Of a stretch of 64,000 nt of DNA, positions 53,575 to 62,818 are shown in pieces (position 1 is the first letter of the stretch; each line of letters opens with the position of its first letter). The notes under the pieces were generated by a model. The model was not told the origin of the DNA. It did not search any database and was given only the letters and a program-made list of their open reading frames with translations. Made by a program: the position numbers and the translations under genes. Origin of the DNA: Streptomyces sp. RB17 (GTDB taxonomy: Bacteria; Actinomycetota; Actinomycetes; Streptomycetales; Streptomycetaceae); assembly GCF_009604455.1 (NCBI RefSeq), contig NZ_WEGL01000001.1, forward strand, positions 744,001-808,000, read 5' to 3'.

Positions 53575-55121
53575 CGCGTTACCTCTTTGTCCTTCGTCAT
53601 CTGGCGCATCAGCACTTCCTGCGTGGCTTCGGCCCGCGGCACCTCACCGGTCAGCCGCCCGGCGGCCATCGTGTAGATGCGGTCGCACATGCCGAGCAGT
53701 TCGGGCAGCTCGGAGGAGATGAAGACGACCGCCTTGCCCTGGGCGGCCAGTTGGTCGATGACCGTGTAGATCTCGTACTTGGCGCCCACGTCGATGCCGC
53801 GGGTGGGCTCGTCGAGGATCAGCACGTCCGGACCCGCGAAGATCCACTTGCTGAGGACGACCTTCTGCTGGTTGCCGCCGGACAGCTTGCCCACCGGCTC
53901 GAACACCGTCGGTGCCTTGATGTTCATGGACTTGCGGAAGCCCTCGGAGACCTGCCGCTCCGCCTGCTCGTCCACCACGCCCCGCTTGGCGACCTTCTTC
54001 AGCGCGGTCAGCGAGATGTTCCGGTTGATGGTGTCGATGAGGTTGAGGCCGTAGTGCTTGCGGTCCTCGGTGACGTACGCGATGCCGTGCTCCACCGCCT
54101 CCGCGACGGTCTTCGTGCGGATCTCCGTGCCGTCCTTGAGGACCGTGCCGCCCGCGTACCGGCCGTAGGTGCGGCCGAAGACGCTCATCGCGAGTTCGGT
54201 GCGGCCGGCGCCCATCAGGCCCGCGATGCCGACGATCTCGCCGCGCCGGACGCTGATCGACACATCGTCCACGACCTTGCGCTGCTGGTCGATGGGGTGA
54301 TGGACGGTCCAGTTCCGGATCTCCAGCGCGGGCGCCGCGCCCTTCTCCGCCTCGTGCGGGGTGCGCTCGGGGAAGCGGTGGTCGAGGTCGCGGCCCACCA
54401 TGCCGCTGATGATCCGGTCCTCGGTGGTCTCCTCCGCCTTCACGTCGAGCGTCTCGATGGACCGCCCGTCGCGGATGATCGTCACCGAGTCGGCGACCCG
54501 GCGGATCTCGTTGAGCTTGTGGGAGATGATGATCGAGGTGATGCCCTGGCTCTTCAGCTCCAGGATCAGATCGAGGAGTTTGCCGCTGTCCTCGTCGTTC
54601 AGCGCCGCCGTCGGCTCGTCGAGGATGAGCAGCTTCACCTCCTTCGACAGTGCCTTGGCGATCTCCACGAGCTGCTGCTTGCCCACGCCGATGTCGGCGA
54701 CGCGGGTCTCCGGGTGCTCGTCGAGACCGACCCGGCGCAGCAGTTCGGTGGCGTGGCGCAGGGTCTCGCGCCAGTTGATGAGTCCGCGCGTGGCGTGCTC
54801 GTTGCCGAGGAAGATGTTCTCCGCGATGGAGAGGTACGGCACCAGCGCCAGCTCCTGGTGGATGATGACGATGCCGTGCTGCTCGCTCGCCCGGATGTCC
54901 TTGAACCGGCAGACCTCCCCCTCGAAGAGGATCTCGCCCTCGTAGGTGCCGTGCGGATGGACGCCGGAGAGCACCTTCATCAGGGTCGACTTGCCGGCGC
55001 CGTTCTCCCCGCAGATGGCGTGGACCTCGCCCTGCCGGACGGTCAGGGTGACGTCCGACAGCGCCTTGACACCGGGAAAGGTCTTGACGATCGAGCGCAT
55101 TTCCAGGACGGGTCCCGCCAT
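53571..55121 (-). CDS. Monosaccharide ABC transporter ATPase, duplicated domains (GguA-type)
   Basis: 516 residues from ATG at 55121 (GGAAGG upstream). Two tandem nucleotide-binding domains as in RbsA/XylG: the first with Walker [10 protein letters not shown] near 33 and [24 protein letters not shown], the second with Walker A-like [10 protein letters not shown] (degenerate, Lys replaced by Arg) near 300 and [25 protein letters not shown]. It powers monosaccharide uptake at the inner face of the membrane. Second gene of the transporter part, between the lipoprotein and permease genes. Confidence 0.94.
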   Translation of the reverse strand: MAGPVLEMRSIVKTFPGVKALSDVTLTVRQGEVHAICGENGAGKSTLMKVLSGVHPHGTYEGEILFEGEVCRFKDIRASEQHGIVIIHQELALVPYLSIAENIFLGNEHATRGLINWRETLRHATELLRRVGLDEHPETRVADIGVGKQQLVEIAKALSKEVKLLILDEPTAALNDEDSGKLLDLILELKSQGITSIIISHKLNEIRRVADSVTIIRDGRSIETLDVKAEETTEDRIISGMVGRDLDHRFPERTPHEAEKGAAPALEIRNWTVHHPIDQQRKVVDDVSISVRRGEIVGIAGLMGAGRTELAMSVFGRTYGRYAGGTVLKDGTEIRTKTVAEAVEHGIAYVTEDRKHYGLNLIDTINRNISLTALKKVAKRGVVDEQAERQVSEGFRKSMNIKAPTVFEPVGKLSGGNQQKVVLSKWIFAGPDVLILDEPTRGIDVGAKYEIYTVIDQLAAQGKAVVFISSELPELLGMCDRIYTMAAGRLTGEVPRAEATQEVLMRQMTKDKEVTR

Positions 55122-55164
55122 GGTCGTGCCTTCCAATCAGTGTGTGTCGGGCAGGTGGGCGGGC

Positions 55165-56274
55165 TTACTTGAGCTGGGACTCGGTGTAGTAACCGCCCTT
55201 GACCAGGACGTCCTCGTAGTTGGTCTTGTCCACGCTCACCGGCTGGAGCAGGTAGGAGGGCACGACCTTGGCGCCGTTGGTGTAGGTCTTGGTGTCGTTG
55301 ACCTGCGGCTTCTTGCCGTGCAGGACGTCGTCGACCATGGTCACCGCGACCGCGGTCTCCTTGCGGCTGTCCTTGAAGACGGTCTGCGACTGCTGGCCGG
55401 CGATGATCGACTTCACCGAGGCCAGCTCGGCGTCCTGGCCGGTGATGACGGGCAGCGGCTGGCTGCTGGTGCCGTAACCGTCGGACTTCAGCGCGGAGAT
55501 GATGCCGATGGAGATGCCGTCGTAGGGCGAGAGCACCGCGTCGACCTTGCCGCTCTTGTAGGAGGAGGTGAGGATGTCCTCCATGCGCTTCTGCGCGGTG
55601 GTGCCGTCCCAGCGCAGGGTGGTGACCTGGCTGAGCTTGGTCTGCCCGGACTTGACGACCAGCTCCTTCTTGTCGATGTACGGCTGGAGCACCTTCATCG
55701 CGCCGTTGAAGAAGTACTGGGTGTTGTTGTCGTCGTTGGACCCGGCGAACAGCTCGATGTTGAACGGGCCCTTCTTGCCGCTGTCCAGGCCGAGCTTGTG
55801 CACGATGTAGGTGCCCTGGAGGGTGCCGACCTTCTCGTTGTCGAACGAGGCGTAGTAGTCGACGTTCTTGGTGCCGAGGATGAGCCGGTCGTAGGCGATG
55901 ACCGGGATGTTGGCCTGGGCGGCCTCCTGGAGCACGTTGTTCAGGGACTTGTTGTCGATGGCCGCGATGATCAGGCCCTTGACGCCCTGCGTGATCATGT
56001 TCTCGATCTGCGAGACCTGGGTGCTCGGGTCGTCCTCGCCGTAGACCAGCTTGGTCTTGTAGCCCTTGGCCTTGAGGTTCTTGACCATGTCGTTGCCGTC
56101 GTTGATCCACCGCTCGGAGGACTTGGTCGGCATCGCGATGCCGATGGTGGCGCCCTTGACGTCACCCGTCTTCTCCTTGCTGCCGCCCGAGCTGCTCTGC
56201 CCGCAGGCGGTCAGGGTGAGGGCGAGGGAGGCGGCTCCGGCTATGGCGGTGAGTGCGGCTCTGCGGTTGCGCAT
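55165..56274 (-). CDS. ChvE-like sugar-binding lipoprotein
   Basis: 369 residues. A lipoprotein signal with lipobox LTAC (Cys24) precedes a periplasmic-binding-protein fold: [60 protein letters not shown] and [20 protein letters not shown]. The SSERW and YDRLI segments match ChvE/XylF-type proteins that bind galactose, arabinose, fucose or xylose. It is anchored outside the membrane and delivers sugar to the GguAB-type permease encoded next. It is the first transporter gene after the unknown gene at 56319. Confidence 0.93.
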   Translation of the reverse strand: MRNRRAALTAIAGAASLALTLTACGQSSSGGSKEKTGDVKGATIGIAMPTKSSERWINDGNDMVKNLKAKGYKTKLVYGEDDPSTQVSQIENMITQGVKGLIIAAIDNKSLNNVLQEAAQANIPVIAYDRLILGTKNVDYYASFDNEKVGTLQGTYIVHKLGLDSGKKGPFNIELFAGSNDDNNTQYFFNGAMKVLQPYIDKKELVVKSGQTKLSQVTTLRWDGTTAQKRMEDILTSSYKSGKVDAVLSPYDGISIGIISALKSDGYGTSSQPLPVITGQDAELASVKSIIAGQQSQTVFKDSRKETAVAVTMVDDVLHGKKPQVNDTKTYTNGAKVVPSYLLQPVSVDKTNYEDVLVKGGYYTESQLK

Positions 56275-56318
56275 GGTGATCCGTCCTTGGTCGTCTCGGT
56301 CGTCTCGTCGTTGAGGGG

Positions 56319-57290
56319 TCACGCGGTGGTGGGGAAACGGTTGAGCTTTCCGGGCAGCCGGGAGCCGAGCGGCGCCATGTCGCCGTCCGCGCCGTGCCGG
56401 GTGAGCAGGTCCAGGGCGAGCCGGCCGCGCCGCACCCGCTCCCGGGCGGTGTCCAGGGTCACGTCCCTGAGGTGGGTGCCCCACGGGTAGATGCCGGGCG
56501 CCTTGGACAGGCCGAACTTCAGATAGAGCGGGGCGCCGCGTCTGATCAGCTCGGCGACCTCGTACATCCGCACATAGCCGCCCAGGTCGTCCGGGGCCTC
56601 GATATACATGTCCATCGGAGCCGCGGAGACCCGGCGGATCTCGGTGAGGTGATCCAGCGTCAGATCGCTGGGCACGTTGATCGAGTCGGCGCCGAGATGC
56701 TCGAAGACGGCGTACGACGCCGGGTTGACGGGGCCGATGAGCGCGGAGACCTTCAGCGTGGTGTCGGCCGGGATGATGCCGTTCTCCCGGGCCCGGTGCA
56801 GCGTCCACAGCACGCCCTCGTCGGCGACCAGCAGGCACTTGACGCCCAACTCCGTTGCCCGTACGGCGTCCTCGACGCACCCGGCGACGGCGTCGTGGCC
56901 TCGTGCGCGCAGTCCGGCCCCCCGTGAGTCGGAGCGCACCGAGCCACCGATGTCCCAGGTGCCGCGCGGGCCGGTGAACAGGCAGAGTTCGATGTCGCGT
57001 GCCGCGGTGGCCTCGACCATCTCGGTGATCTCGGCGTCGGTGAGCATCCACACGCCGCTGCCCTGGCTGATCCGGTGGATCGGCACATCGAGGCGCGAGG
57101 ACTCCTTCAGGACGACCGCCAGCGCTTCGGGACCCTCGCACGAGGGGATCTCGGTGCGCCAGCGGCCGCCGCCGGGGAAGCTGTGTGCGGAGGCGTCGGC
57201 GGGGTCGAGGGCGGGCGCGCCCAGGCCGAGCGCGGTGAGTGCCTGCTCACCGGGTCGGCGGGCCGCCGTGGCGGAAGCGTCGGTCGTCAC
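56319..57290 (-). CDS. Unrecognised TIM-barrel-like protein of the sugar operon
   Basis: 323 residues from GTG. I do not recognise a characterised family. The pattern of strands and helices ([107 protein letters not shown]) suggests a (beta-alpha)8 barrel, distantly like U32-peptidase or aldolase-type barrels. It is the first gene of the ABC operon and is preceded by the IclR-type motif, so it could be the missing aldolase or another step of the sugar-acid pathway. This is an inference from position only. Confidence 0.6.
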   Translation of the reverse strand: MTTDASATAARRPGEQALTALGLGAPALDPADASAHSFPGGGRWRTEIPSCEGPEALAVVLKESSRLDVPIHRISQGSGVWMLTDAEITEMVEATAARDIELCLFTGPRGTWDIGGSVRSDSRGAGLRARGHDAVAGCVEDAVRATELGVKCLLVADEGVLWTLHRARENGIIPADTTLKVSALIGPVNPASYAVFEHLGADSINVPSDLTLDHLTEIRRVSAAPMDMYIEAPDDLGGYVRMYEVAELIRRGAPLYLKFGLSKAPGIYPWGTHLRDVTLDTARERVRRGRLALDLLTRHGADGDMAPLGSRLPGKLNRFPTTA

Positions 57291-57303
57291 AAGCTGTCCT
57301 TCG

Positions 57304-57320
57304 TGTTCGGTATTTCGGAC
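57304..57320 (-). promoter_or_regulatory. Candidate IclR operator before the ABC operon
   Basis: TGTTCGGTATTTCGGAC (plus-strand reading) begins 14 nt upstream of the GTG at 57290. Closest match to the shared TGTTCG-ATTTCGAAC motif. Confidence 0.55.
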
Positions 57321-57374
57321 GAGGTTCGCGGCTCTGGGTATGAAAACGGCACTGCGTCCGAAGACGCCTTGGTG

Positions 57375-57419
57375 GTACGCCGGTCAGGGCGCCGTCAGGT
57401 CACGCCCTGACCGGCGTAC
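57375..57419 (-). terminator. Strong hairpin terminator
   Basis: Perfect 17-bp inverted repeat GTACGCCGGTCAGGGCG/CGCCCTGACCGGCGTAC with an 11-nt loop, starting 5 nt after the dehydrogenase stop. It insulates the ABC operon from the dehydratase-dehydrogenase transcript. Confidence 0.9.
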
Positions 57420-57423
57420 GTCT

Positions 57424-58428
57424 TCAGGGACGGAGCAGCACCTTGCCCACCTTCGGATCGCCGGCCCCGACCAGCTCGATGGCCTGCGGGAACTCGGTCA
57501 GCGGCAGCTCGTGCGTGACCAGCGGCAACGGGTCCAGCAGCCCGGTGCCGAACACCCGCACGGTGTGCGCCCAGGCGTCCGGCGGCGCCCCGAAGACGGT
57601 GTGCACCTCCAACTGCCGTACGACCAGATCGGTCGGGTCGAGCCCGTCCGCGCCCGGCGCCGGGATCCCGGTCAGGACCAGCCGTCCGCCACGCCGGAGC
57701 AGCGAGGCGGCGGTGCGCGCGGCGGAGGCGGAGCCGGCCGTCTCGATGACCACGTCGAAGTCGGCCGGCAGTTCCCGGTCCTTCAGCCGGAAGTCGGTCG
57801 CCCCGAACTGCCGCGCCAGCGCCTCCCGGTCGTTCCTGGTGCCGACCACGAGCAGCTCCGCCGGCGAGACCGCCTTCAGGAACTGCACGGCGAACATCCC
57901 GAGCGTGCCGGTGCCGACCACCGCGACCCGCTCGCCCGGCAGGGCGCGGGCCTTCAGCGCGGCCGCCGCGATACAGGCGGCCGGCTCCAGCAGGGCGGCG
58001 GCGGTGAGGTCGGCGTCGTCCGGCAGGACGTGCAGCAGCCGGGCCGGGAGGGTCAGGGTGCCGGCCATGGCGCCGGGCTGGGTGAACCCGGTCTCCTCGT
58101 AGCCGTGGGTGCACAGGGTGGTCTCGCCGGCGTGGCAGCGGTCGCAGACCTGGCAGTTGCGGAAGCCCTCGCCGACGACCTTGCGCCCGACGAGTCCAGC
58201 CGGAACCCCGGCGCCCACCTCGGAGACCGTCCCCGACCACTCGTGGCCGGGGGTGAGCGGGTAACGGACGTACCCCTCGGGCCGGTTGCCCTGGTACACC
58301 TCGCGGTCGCTGCCGCAGATGCCGACCGCGTGCACGGTCACCAGTGCCTCGCCGGGAGCGGGCTCGCGAGGCGTGTGCGCCACGAGCCGGTGCCGGCCGG
58401 GGGCCTCGACGACGACGGCGGTGCTCAC
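57424..58428 (-). CDS. Zinc-dependent sugar/polyol dehydrogenase (MDR family)
   Basis: 334 residues from GTG at 58428, which overlaps the upstream stop (GTGA). Catalytic zinc ligands lie in GICGSD (C38) and PGHEWSG (His near 62), structural-zinc Cys in NCQVCDRCHAGETTLC, and the cofactor site in VAVVGTGTLGMFAVQFL. The family oxidises secondary alcohols of sugars or polyols with NAD(P). Coupled to an enolase-superfamily dehydratase, it most likely acts on an aldose or an aldonate intermediate. The substrate (arabinose, galactose, fucose) is not resolvable by sequence alone. Confidence 0.85.
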   Translation of the reverse strand: MSTAVVVEAPGRHRLVAHTPREPAPGEALVTVHAVGICGSDREVYQGNRPEGYVRYPLTPGHEWSGTVSEVGAGVPAGLVGRKVVGEGFRNCQVCDRCHAGETTLCTHGYEETGFTQPGAMAGTLTLPARLLHVLPDDADLTAAALLEPAACIAAAALKARALPGERVAVVGTGTLGMFAVQFLKAVSPAELLVVGTRNDREALARQFGATDFRLKDRELPADFDVVIETAGSASAARTAASLLRRGGRLVLTGIPAPGADGLDPTDLVVRQLEVHTVFGAPPDAWAHTVRVFGTGLLDPLPLVTHELPLTEFPQAIELVGAGDPKVGKVLLRP

Positions 58429-59582
58429 TTGGTCCCCTTCGGCTTGCGCTGTTCCCAGCCCTCGGCCCACAGGTCGAACCGGGCCTGCTGCTGCGGGAAC
58501 TCGGCGGCGGCGTCGACGTCCAGCTCCACGCCCAGACCGGGCGCGTCGGAGAGCTGGAAGTACCCGTCCACGACCTGCGGGGCGCCCTTGACCACCTTCT
58601 TGATCTCCGCGTCCGCGAAGTCGTTGAAGTGCTCGAGGATCTTGAAGTTCGGGGAGGTGAAGCCGACCTGGAGCGAGGCGGCGGTCAGCACCGGGCCACC
58701 GACGTTGTGCGGGGCCACCAGCATGTAGTGGGCCTCGGCGGTGGCGGCGAGCTTCCGCGTCTCCCAGATGCCGCCGATGTGGCCGACGTCGGGCTGGATG
58801 ATGTCCACGGCCTGGCTGTCGAACAGCTCGCGGAACTCGATCCGGTCGTGGATCCGCTCACCGGTGGCGACCGGGATGTCCACCTTGGCCGCGACCTTCT
58901 CCAGCGCCTTCAGGTTCTCCGGCGGAACCGGCTCCTCCAGCCAGGCCGGCCGATACGGCGCCAGTTCCTTGGCCAGCCGGACGGCGGTGGCGGGGGAGAA
59001 ACGGCCGTGCATCTCCAGCATCAGCTCGGCGTCCGGGCCGATCGCGTCCCGCACGGCCTCGATGAGCGAGACGGCGTACAGGGTCCCCTGGTGGTCCAGC
59101 TCGAAGTGCCCGGTGCCGAAGGGGTCGATCTTCAACGCCTGGTAACCGCGCTCCATGACCCCCTGGGCGGCCTTGTGGTAGGCCTCCGGGGTTCGCTCGG
59201 TCGTGTACCACCCGTTGGCGTACGCCTTGACCCGGTCCGTCACCTTGCCGCCGAGCAGCTGCCACACCGGCACGCCGAGCGCCTTGCCCTTGATGTCCCA
59301 GCAGGCCATCTCGACGACCGCGATGCCGGACATGACGATCTCACCCGCACGGCCGTAGTCGCCGTACTTCATCCGGCGGACCAGGTCCTCGACCGCGAAC
59401 GGATCCGAGCCGAGAATGTGATTGGCCTCGGCCTCCCGCAAGTAGCCGATCAGCGCGTCGGTGTGACCGAGCATCCGGGTCTCGCCGACTCCCGTGATCC
59501 CCTCGTCGGTGTGCACCTGGACGTAGGTCAGGTTGCGCCACGGCGTGCCGACCACGTGTGTGCTGATTCCGGTGATGCGCAC
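58425..59582 (-). CDS. Enolase-superfamily sugar-acid dehydratase (galactonate dehydratase-like)
   Basis: 385 residues from GTG. Mandelate racemase/muconate lactonizing fold: the capping domain with VGTPWRNLTYVQVHTDEGIT, catalytic Lys in QALKIDPFG, metal ligands in LMLEMHGRF, WLEEPVPPEN and VATGERIH, and DIIQPDVGHIGGIWE. Such enzymes remove water from aldonates to give 2-keto-3-deoxy acids. First gene of a two-gene operon with the dehydrogenase; two copies of the IclR-type motif lie upstream (59600-59635). D-galactonate, L-fuconate and L-arabinonate are all possible substrates. Confidence 0.88.
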   Translation of the reverse strand: MRITGISTHVVGTPWRNLTYVQVHTDEGITGVGETRMLGHTDALIGYLREAEANHILGSDPFAVEDLVRRMKYGDYGRAGEIVMSGIAVVEMACWDIKGKALGVPVWQLLGGKVTDRVKAYANGWYTTERTPEAYHKAAQGVMERGYQALKIDPFGTGHFELDHQGTLYAVSLIEAVRDAIGPDAELMLEMHGRFSPATAVRLAKELAPYRPAWLEEPVPPENLKALEKVAAKVDIPVATGERIHDRIEFRELFDSQAVDIIQPDVGHIGGIWETRKLAATAEAHYMLVAPHNVGGPVLTAASLQVGFTSPNFKILEHFNDFADAEIKKVVKGAPQVVDGYFQLSDAPGLGVELDVDAAAEFPQQQARFDLWAEGWEQRKPKGTK

Positions 59583-59599
59583 GGCAGTTGCCCTTCAGC

Positions 59600-59635
59600 T
59601 GTTCGAGATTTCGTCACACGTTCGAAATGCTGGCG
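59600..59635. promoter_or_regulatory. Two candidate IclR operators before the dehydratase operon
   Basis: TGTTCGAGATTTCGTCA (59600-59616) and, on the minus strand, CGCCAGCATTTCGAACG (59619-59635) lie within 55 nt of the GTG at 59582. Both match the shared motif in opposite orientation. Confidence 0.55.
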
Positions 59636-59782
59636 TGACAGTAAGGACGGGGCGGCGGGGGTGTCAATGGGTCGAACAGGTAACGGTTTCGGCAAGCCTT
59701 TCGAGAATTCTTTCGCTTTCTACGAAACCTTCACAGTGGTGCCTAGGAACGTGACCCATGGGGAATCTAGTCTTCCGGCGTC

Positions 59783-60739
59783 ATGGACTACTGCCACCCG
59801 TGCCAACGGCACCTCAACGGCGCCCTGGCCTGTCCCGGGTGCGGAACTCCGGCGCGCGCCGCCGCGGAGGTGCCGCCCGCGTACGCGCACGCGGGCTCGG
59901 GTGAGACGCCGGGGTACGGCGCTCCCCAGCCCTCTCCGCAGCAGTACGGGTCCCAGCAGTACGCGCCCCAGCAGTACGCCTCCCAGGAGTACCGGGTCCC
60001 CCAGCAGTACGAGCCGGCGGCGCCGGAACAGGCGGCCTGGGCGGCGGATCCGGAGCCGCGCGAGGACTGGGCTCCCGGGGCCGGGTCCGCGGCCGGCACG
60101 GACACGGATACCGAGGCGGCCGACGGCGACCCCGAGTCCGATTCCCCGGCCGACCCCGGTTCCGGTGGCCGGTCCGTCCGGCGCCGGGCGCGCGGCAGCA
60201 GCGCCGGTCCCGCCGACGCCGACGCCAGCCGCCGCGACCGCAAGGCCGCCGCACACCGGCGCCGGCGCCGCCGTGCCGTGCTGATCACCGCGGGTTTCGT
60301 GCTGGCCGCGGGCAGCCTCGGCCTCGCCGAACTCGGCACGGACGCGCCCTTCTCGCCCTTCTCCAGCGGACAGCCGGACACCACCCGGGACACCGCGGCC
60401 GACGGCGGCACGTCCTCCGCGTCCCCCGGCGTCACGGCCGACCCGGCCTCCGACACCTCCGGCGCGACCCCGGGTGCGGCCGGCTCCGCCTCCCCCGACG
60501 CCTCCGCGTCCACCTCCAAGTCCCCGAAGGACAAGCGCTCCGCGTCGCCCGACGCCAAGGACACCGGAAAGGCGCAGCAGACCGCCACGGCGGGCTCCGG
60601 CGGCACCGCCCAGGCCCCGGCGCCCACCGCCTCCTCCCAGCCGGCCTCCACCCCCTCCAGCGGCCCGACGGCGCCACCTCCGTCCCCGACCCCGTCGCCC
60701 ACCAAGACGTGCACGCGTTTCCTGTGGTGGTGCACCTGA
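59783..60739 (+). CDS. SCO2400-family protein (zinc ribbon, one membrane segment)
   Basis: 318 residues. The N-terminus MDYCHPCQRHLNGALACPGC is a CxxC...CxxC zinc ribbon (C4, C7, C17, C20), followed by a Tyr/Gln-rich repeat (PQQYGSQQYAPQQYASQEY), an acidic stretch, an Arg-rich cluster, a single membrane segment (AVLITAGFVLAAGSLGLAEL near 170) and a long Ser/Ala/Pro-rich exterior region ending CTRFLWWCT. This matches the SCO2400 family as I remember it. The topology suggests a cytoplasmic zinc ribbon and an outside disordered tail; function is unknown. Confidence 0.8.
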   Translation: MDYCHPCQRHLNGALACPGCGTPARAAAEVPPAYAHAGSGETPGYGAPQPSPQQYGSQQYAPQQYASQEYRVPQQYEPAAPEQAAWAADPEPREDWAPGAGSAAGTDTDTEAADGDPESDSPADPGSGGRSVRRRARGSSAGPADADASRRDRKAAAHRRRRRRAVLITAGFVLAAGSLGLAELGTDAPFSPFSSGQPDTTRDTAADGGTSSASPGVTADPASDTSGATPGAAGSASPDASASTSKSPKDKRSASPDAKDTGKAQQTATAGSGGTAQAPAPTASSQPASTPSSGPTAPPPSPTPSPTKTCTRFLWWCT

Positions 60740-60918
60740 GCCCGGCCGCGCATCCGCGTGCCACCCCCACCACGTCCTCCGGCCCTGTTCTGCGGTCGTG
60801 CAGCTGAGCCCCGTCCCGCGCTCCGCGCCACCATCCGCCATCCGCCATCCGGGGCAGTGGTGACACCCACGGGCGTTCGCGGCGGTTGAGTCGAACAGGT
60901 ACATCGCGCCGTACCGGT

Positions 60919-60935
60919 CTCGGGAACGTCCCGAG
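60919..60935. promoter_or_regulatory. Dyad upstream of the serine hydrolase gene
   Basis: CTCGGGA-ACG-TCCCGAG, a perfect 7-bp inverted repeat about 60 nt before the ATG at 60996; a possible repressor site. No nearby regulator gene identifies it. Confidence 0.3.
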
Positions 60936-60995
60936 CGGGAACGGGCGTTGTGCCGAGAGGGAGCAGCGAGCAGCGGCTCAGGTTGAGGAGAGCGG

Positions 60996-62147
60996 ATGAC
61001 GCAGCAGATCACCGTCCAGGGCACGGTCGCCGAGGGGTTCGAGGCGGTGCGTGAGGAGTTCGCCGCCTTCGTCGAGGGAGAACGGGACGACTACGAGGGC
61101 CAGTTGTGCGCGTATGTGCACGGGCGGCGGGTCGTCGACCTGTGGGCGGGCGCGGAGGCGGACTCGCTGTACGGCGTGTTCTCGTCCACCAAGGGCGCCG
61201 CCCATCTCGTGGTCGCGCTGCTGGTGCAGGAGGGCACGCTGGAACTCGACCGCAAAGTGACCTACTACTGGCCCGAGTTCGGCGCCGAGGGCAAGGGCTC
61301 CGTCACACTGAGAGACCTGCTGGCGCACCGGGCGGGCCTGGTCGGGATCGACGCCGGGTTCTCCGCCGAGGAGCTGGCCGACGACCGGGCGATGGCCGAA
61401 CGGCTCGCCGACCAGAAGCCCTACTGGCGGCCCGGTACCGCCTTCGGCTATCACGCCGTCGTCATCGGCGCCCTCAGCGGCGAGGTGGTCCGCCGGGCCA
61501 CGGGGCACACGCTCCAGGAGGTGTACGAGGAGCGGGTGCGCGCGCCGTACGCGCTCGACTTCTACCTGGGGCTGCCGGAGGCCGAGGAGCCGCGCTTCCG
61601 GACCGTGCAGCCGATGGCCCCGACCCCCGAGCAGCAGGCGCTGCTGGACGCCCGGCCGGCCGGACCGCACACGCTGACCTCGATCGCCTTCAACACGCAT
61701 GTGCCGGACCCGGGCACCCTGGAGGACCACGCCAACTCCCGTCTCGTACGGGCCAAGGGACCGGCGTCGGCGGGCGGCGTGGCCTCCGCGCGCGGTCTGG
61801 CCACGATGTACGCGGCGGCGATCAGCGAACTGGAGGACCGCCCGCCGCTGCTCAAGCCCGACACGATCGCCGAGGTGGGCCAGATCCACTCCGTCGGCTA
61901 CGACCTGGTGGCCCGCGTACACAAGGCCTTCGGCCTCGGCTTCCAGGCCACCGCCGACGTGTGGCACCCGTTCCTGGGCGCCGGCACCTTCGGCCACAGC
62001 GGCGCAGGCGGCTCCCAGGCCTTCGCGGACCCGCGCAGCGGCCTGGCTTACGGCTATACGCGCCGGAGGATGGCGTTCCCGGGCGGGGCGGCACCGGAGA
62101 ACGACGGGTTCGCGCGCGTGCTGCACCGGGTGGCGGTGGCGCCCTGA
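60996..62147 (+). CDS. Serine hydrolase of the beta-lactamase (class C/EstB) family
   Basis: 383 residues from ATG at 60996 (TTGAGGAGAG upstream). The nucleophile motif SSTK (SxxK) occurs near residue 68 in YGVFSSTKGAAH, the Tyr element in FGYHAVVIG near 149 and the C-terminal FGHSGAGGSQAF corresponds to the HxG box. No signal peptide is visible, so a cytosolic esterase or peptidase is likelier than a resistance beta-lactamase. It is convergent with the ohr gene. Confidence 0.85.
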   Translation: MTQQITVQGTVAEGFEAVREEFAAFVEGERDDYEGQLCAYVHGRRVVDLWAGAEADSLYGVFSSTKGAAHLVVALLVQEGTLELDRKVTYYWPEFGAEGKGSVTLRDLLAHRAGLVGIDAGFSAEELADDRAMAERLADQKPYWRPGTAFGYHAVVIGALSGEVVRRATGHTLQEVYEERVRAPYALDFYLGLPEAEEPRFRTVQPMAPTPEQQALLDARPAGPHTLTSIAFNTHVPDPGTLEDHANSRLVRAKGPASAGGVASARGLATMYAAAISELEDRPPLLKPDTIAEVGQIHSVGYDLVARVHKAFGLGFQATADVWHPFLGAGTFGHSGAGGSQAFADPRSGLAYGYTRRRMAFPGGAAPENDGFARVLHRVAVAP

Positions 62148-62205
62148 GGGGGCGCGGGGCCGTATCGAAGTGCGGCTCCGCCGCGTGGGCGCGAGCAACT
62201 CACGA
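62148..62205 (+). repeat. Dispersed intergenic GC-rich repeat, copy 5
   Basis: GGGGGCGCGGGGCCGTATCG, then the GCGGC-TCC-GCCGC core and GTGGGCGCGAGCAACTCACG. Begins directly after the serine hydrolase stop codon. Confidence 0.7.
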
Positions 62206-62242
62206 CGAGCCGCACCCGGCAGACGCCCCCCGCCGAAAAGGA

Positions 62243-62271
62243 GACCGCACCCCACGTCCAAGGGTGCGGTC
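62243..62271. terminator. Hairpin between convergent serine hydrolase and ohr
   Basis: Perfect 10-bp stem GACCGCACCC/GGGTGCGGTC with a 9-nt loop, 24 nt beyond the ohr stop codon. Confidence 0.75.
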
Positions 62272-62294
62272 CCCGCAGTACGCAACGACGACGG

Positions 62295-62714
62295 TCAGAC
62301 CAGCGTCACGCTGATGTTCCCCCGCGTCGCCTTCGAGTACGGGCACACCTGGTGAGCCTTCTCGACCAGCTCCCGGGCCACCTCGGCGGAAACGTCGGGA
62401 ATGCTCGCCGAGATCTCCACGATGATCCCGAACCCGTCCTCGTTCTTGCCGATACCGACCTTCGCGGTCACGGTCGAGCCGGAGACATCGGCCCCCTCCT
62501 GCCGGGCGACGACCCCCAGCGCGCCCTGGAAGCAGGCGGAGTACCCGGCGGCGAACAGCTGCTCCGGGTTGGTCCCGGACCCGCTGCCGCCCATTTCCTT
62601 GGGCGGGTTGACGACGACGTCGAGTCGGCCGTCGTCCGTGGCGACCCGGCCGTCCCGGCCGTTCTCGGCGGTGGCGACGGCGGTGTACAGGACGTCGGAC
62701 TGCGTGATGGGCAT
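62295..62714 (-). CDS. ohr: Organic hydroperoxide resistance protein
   Basis: 139 residues, the standard size. Ohr/OsmC fold with the two redox Cys: C61 in GYSACFQGAL and C124 in QVCPYSKATRGN, plus the conserved NPEQLFAAGYSACF. It reduces organic and fatty-acid hydroperoxides using lipoylated proteins. No OhrR repressor gene is adjacent; the MarR gene at 63908 is separated from it by an oxidoreductase gene and is a candidate regulator only by family. Confidence 0.96.
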   Translation of the reverse strand: MPITQSDVLYTAVATAENGRDGRVATDDGRLDVVVNPPKEMGGSGSGTNPEQLFAAGYSACFQGALGVVARQEGADVSGSTVTAKVGIGKNEDGFGIIVEISASIPDVSAEVARELVEKAHQVCPYSKATRGNISVTLV

Positions 62715-62818
62715 GCGGTTGTCCTCCTCCTCGGTCCGCCACGACTCGCGCCCACGATCGACGGCGGTTTCGGAAAGAAGTTACCGCATGCCGAAAACAC
62801 AGCAGAAGTCCTGGCCGG

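Noticed and set aside
60996..62147. Antibiotic-resistance beta-lactamase
   Set aside because: No signal peptide, and the motifs fit the esterase-like serine hydrolase branch; resistance is not supported.
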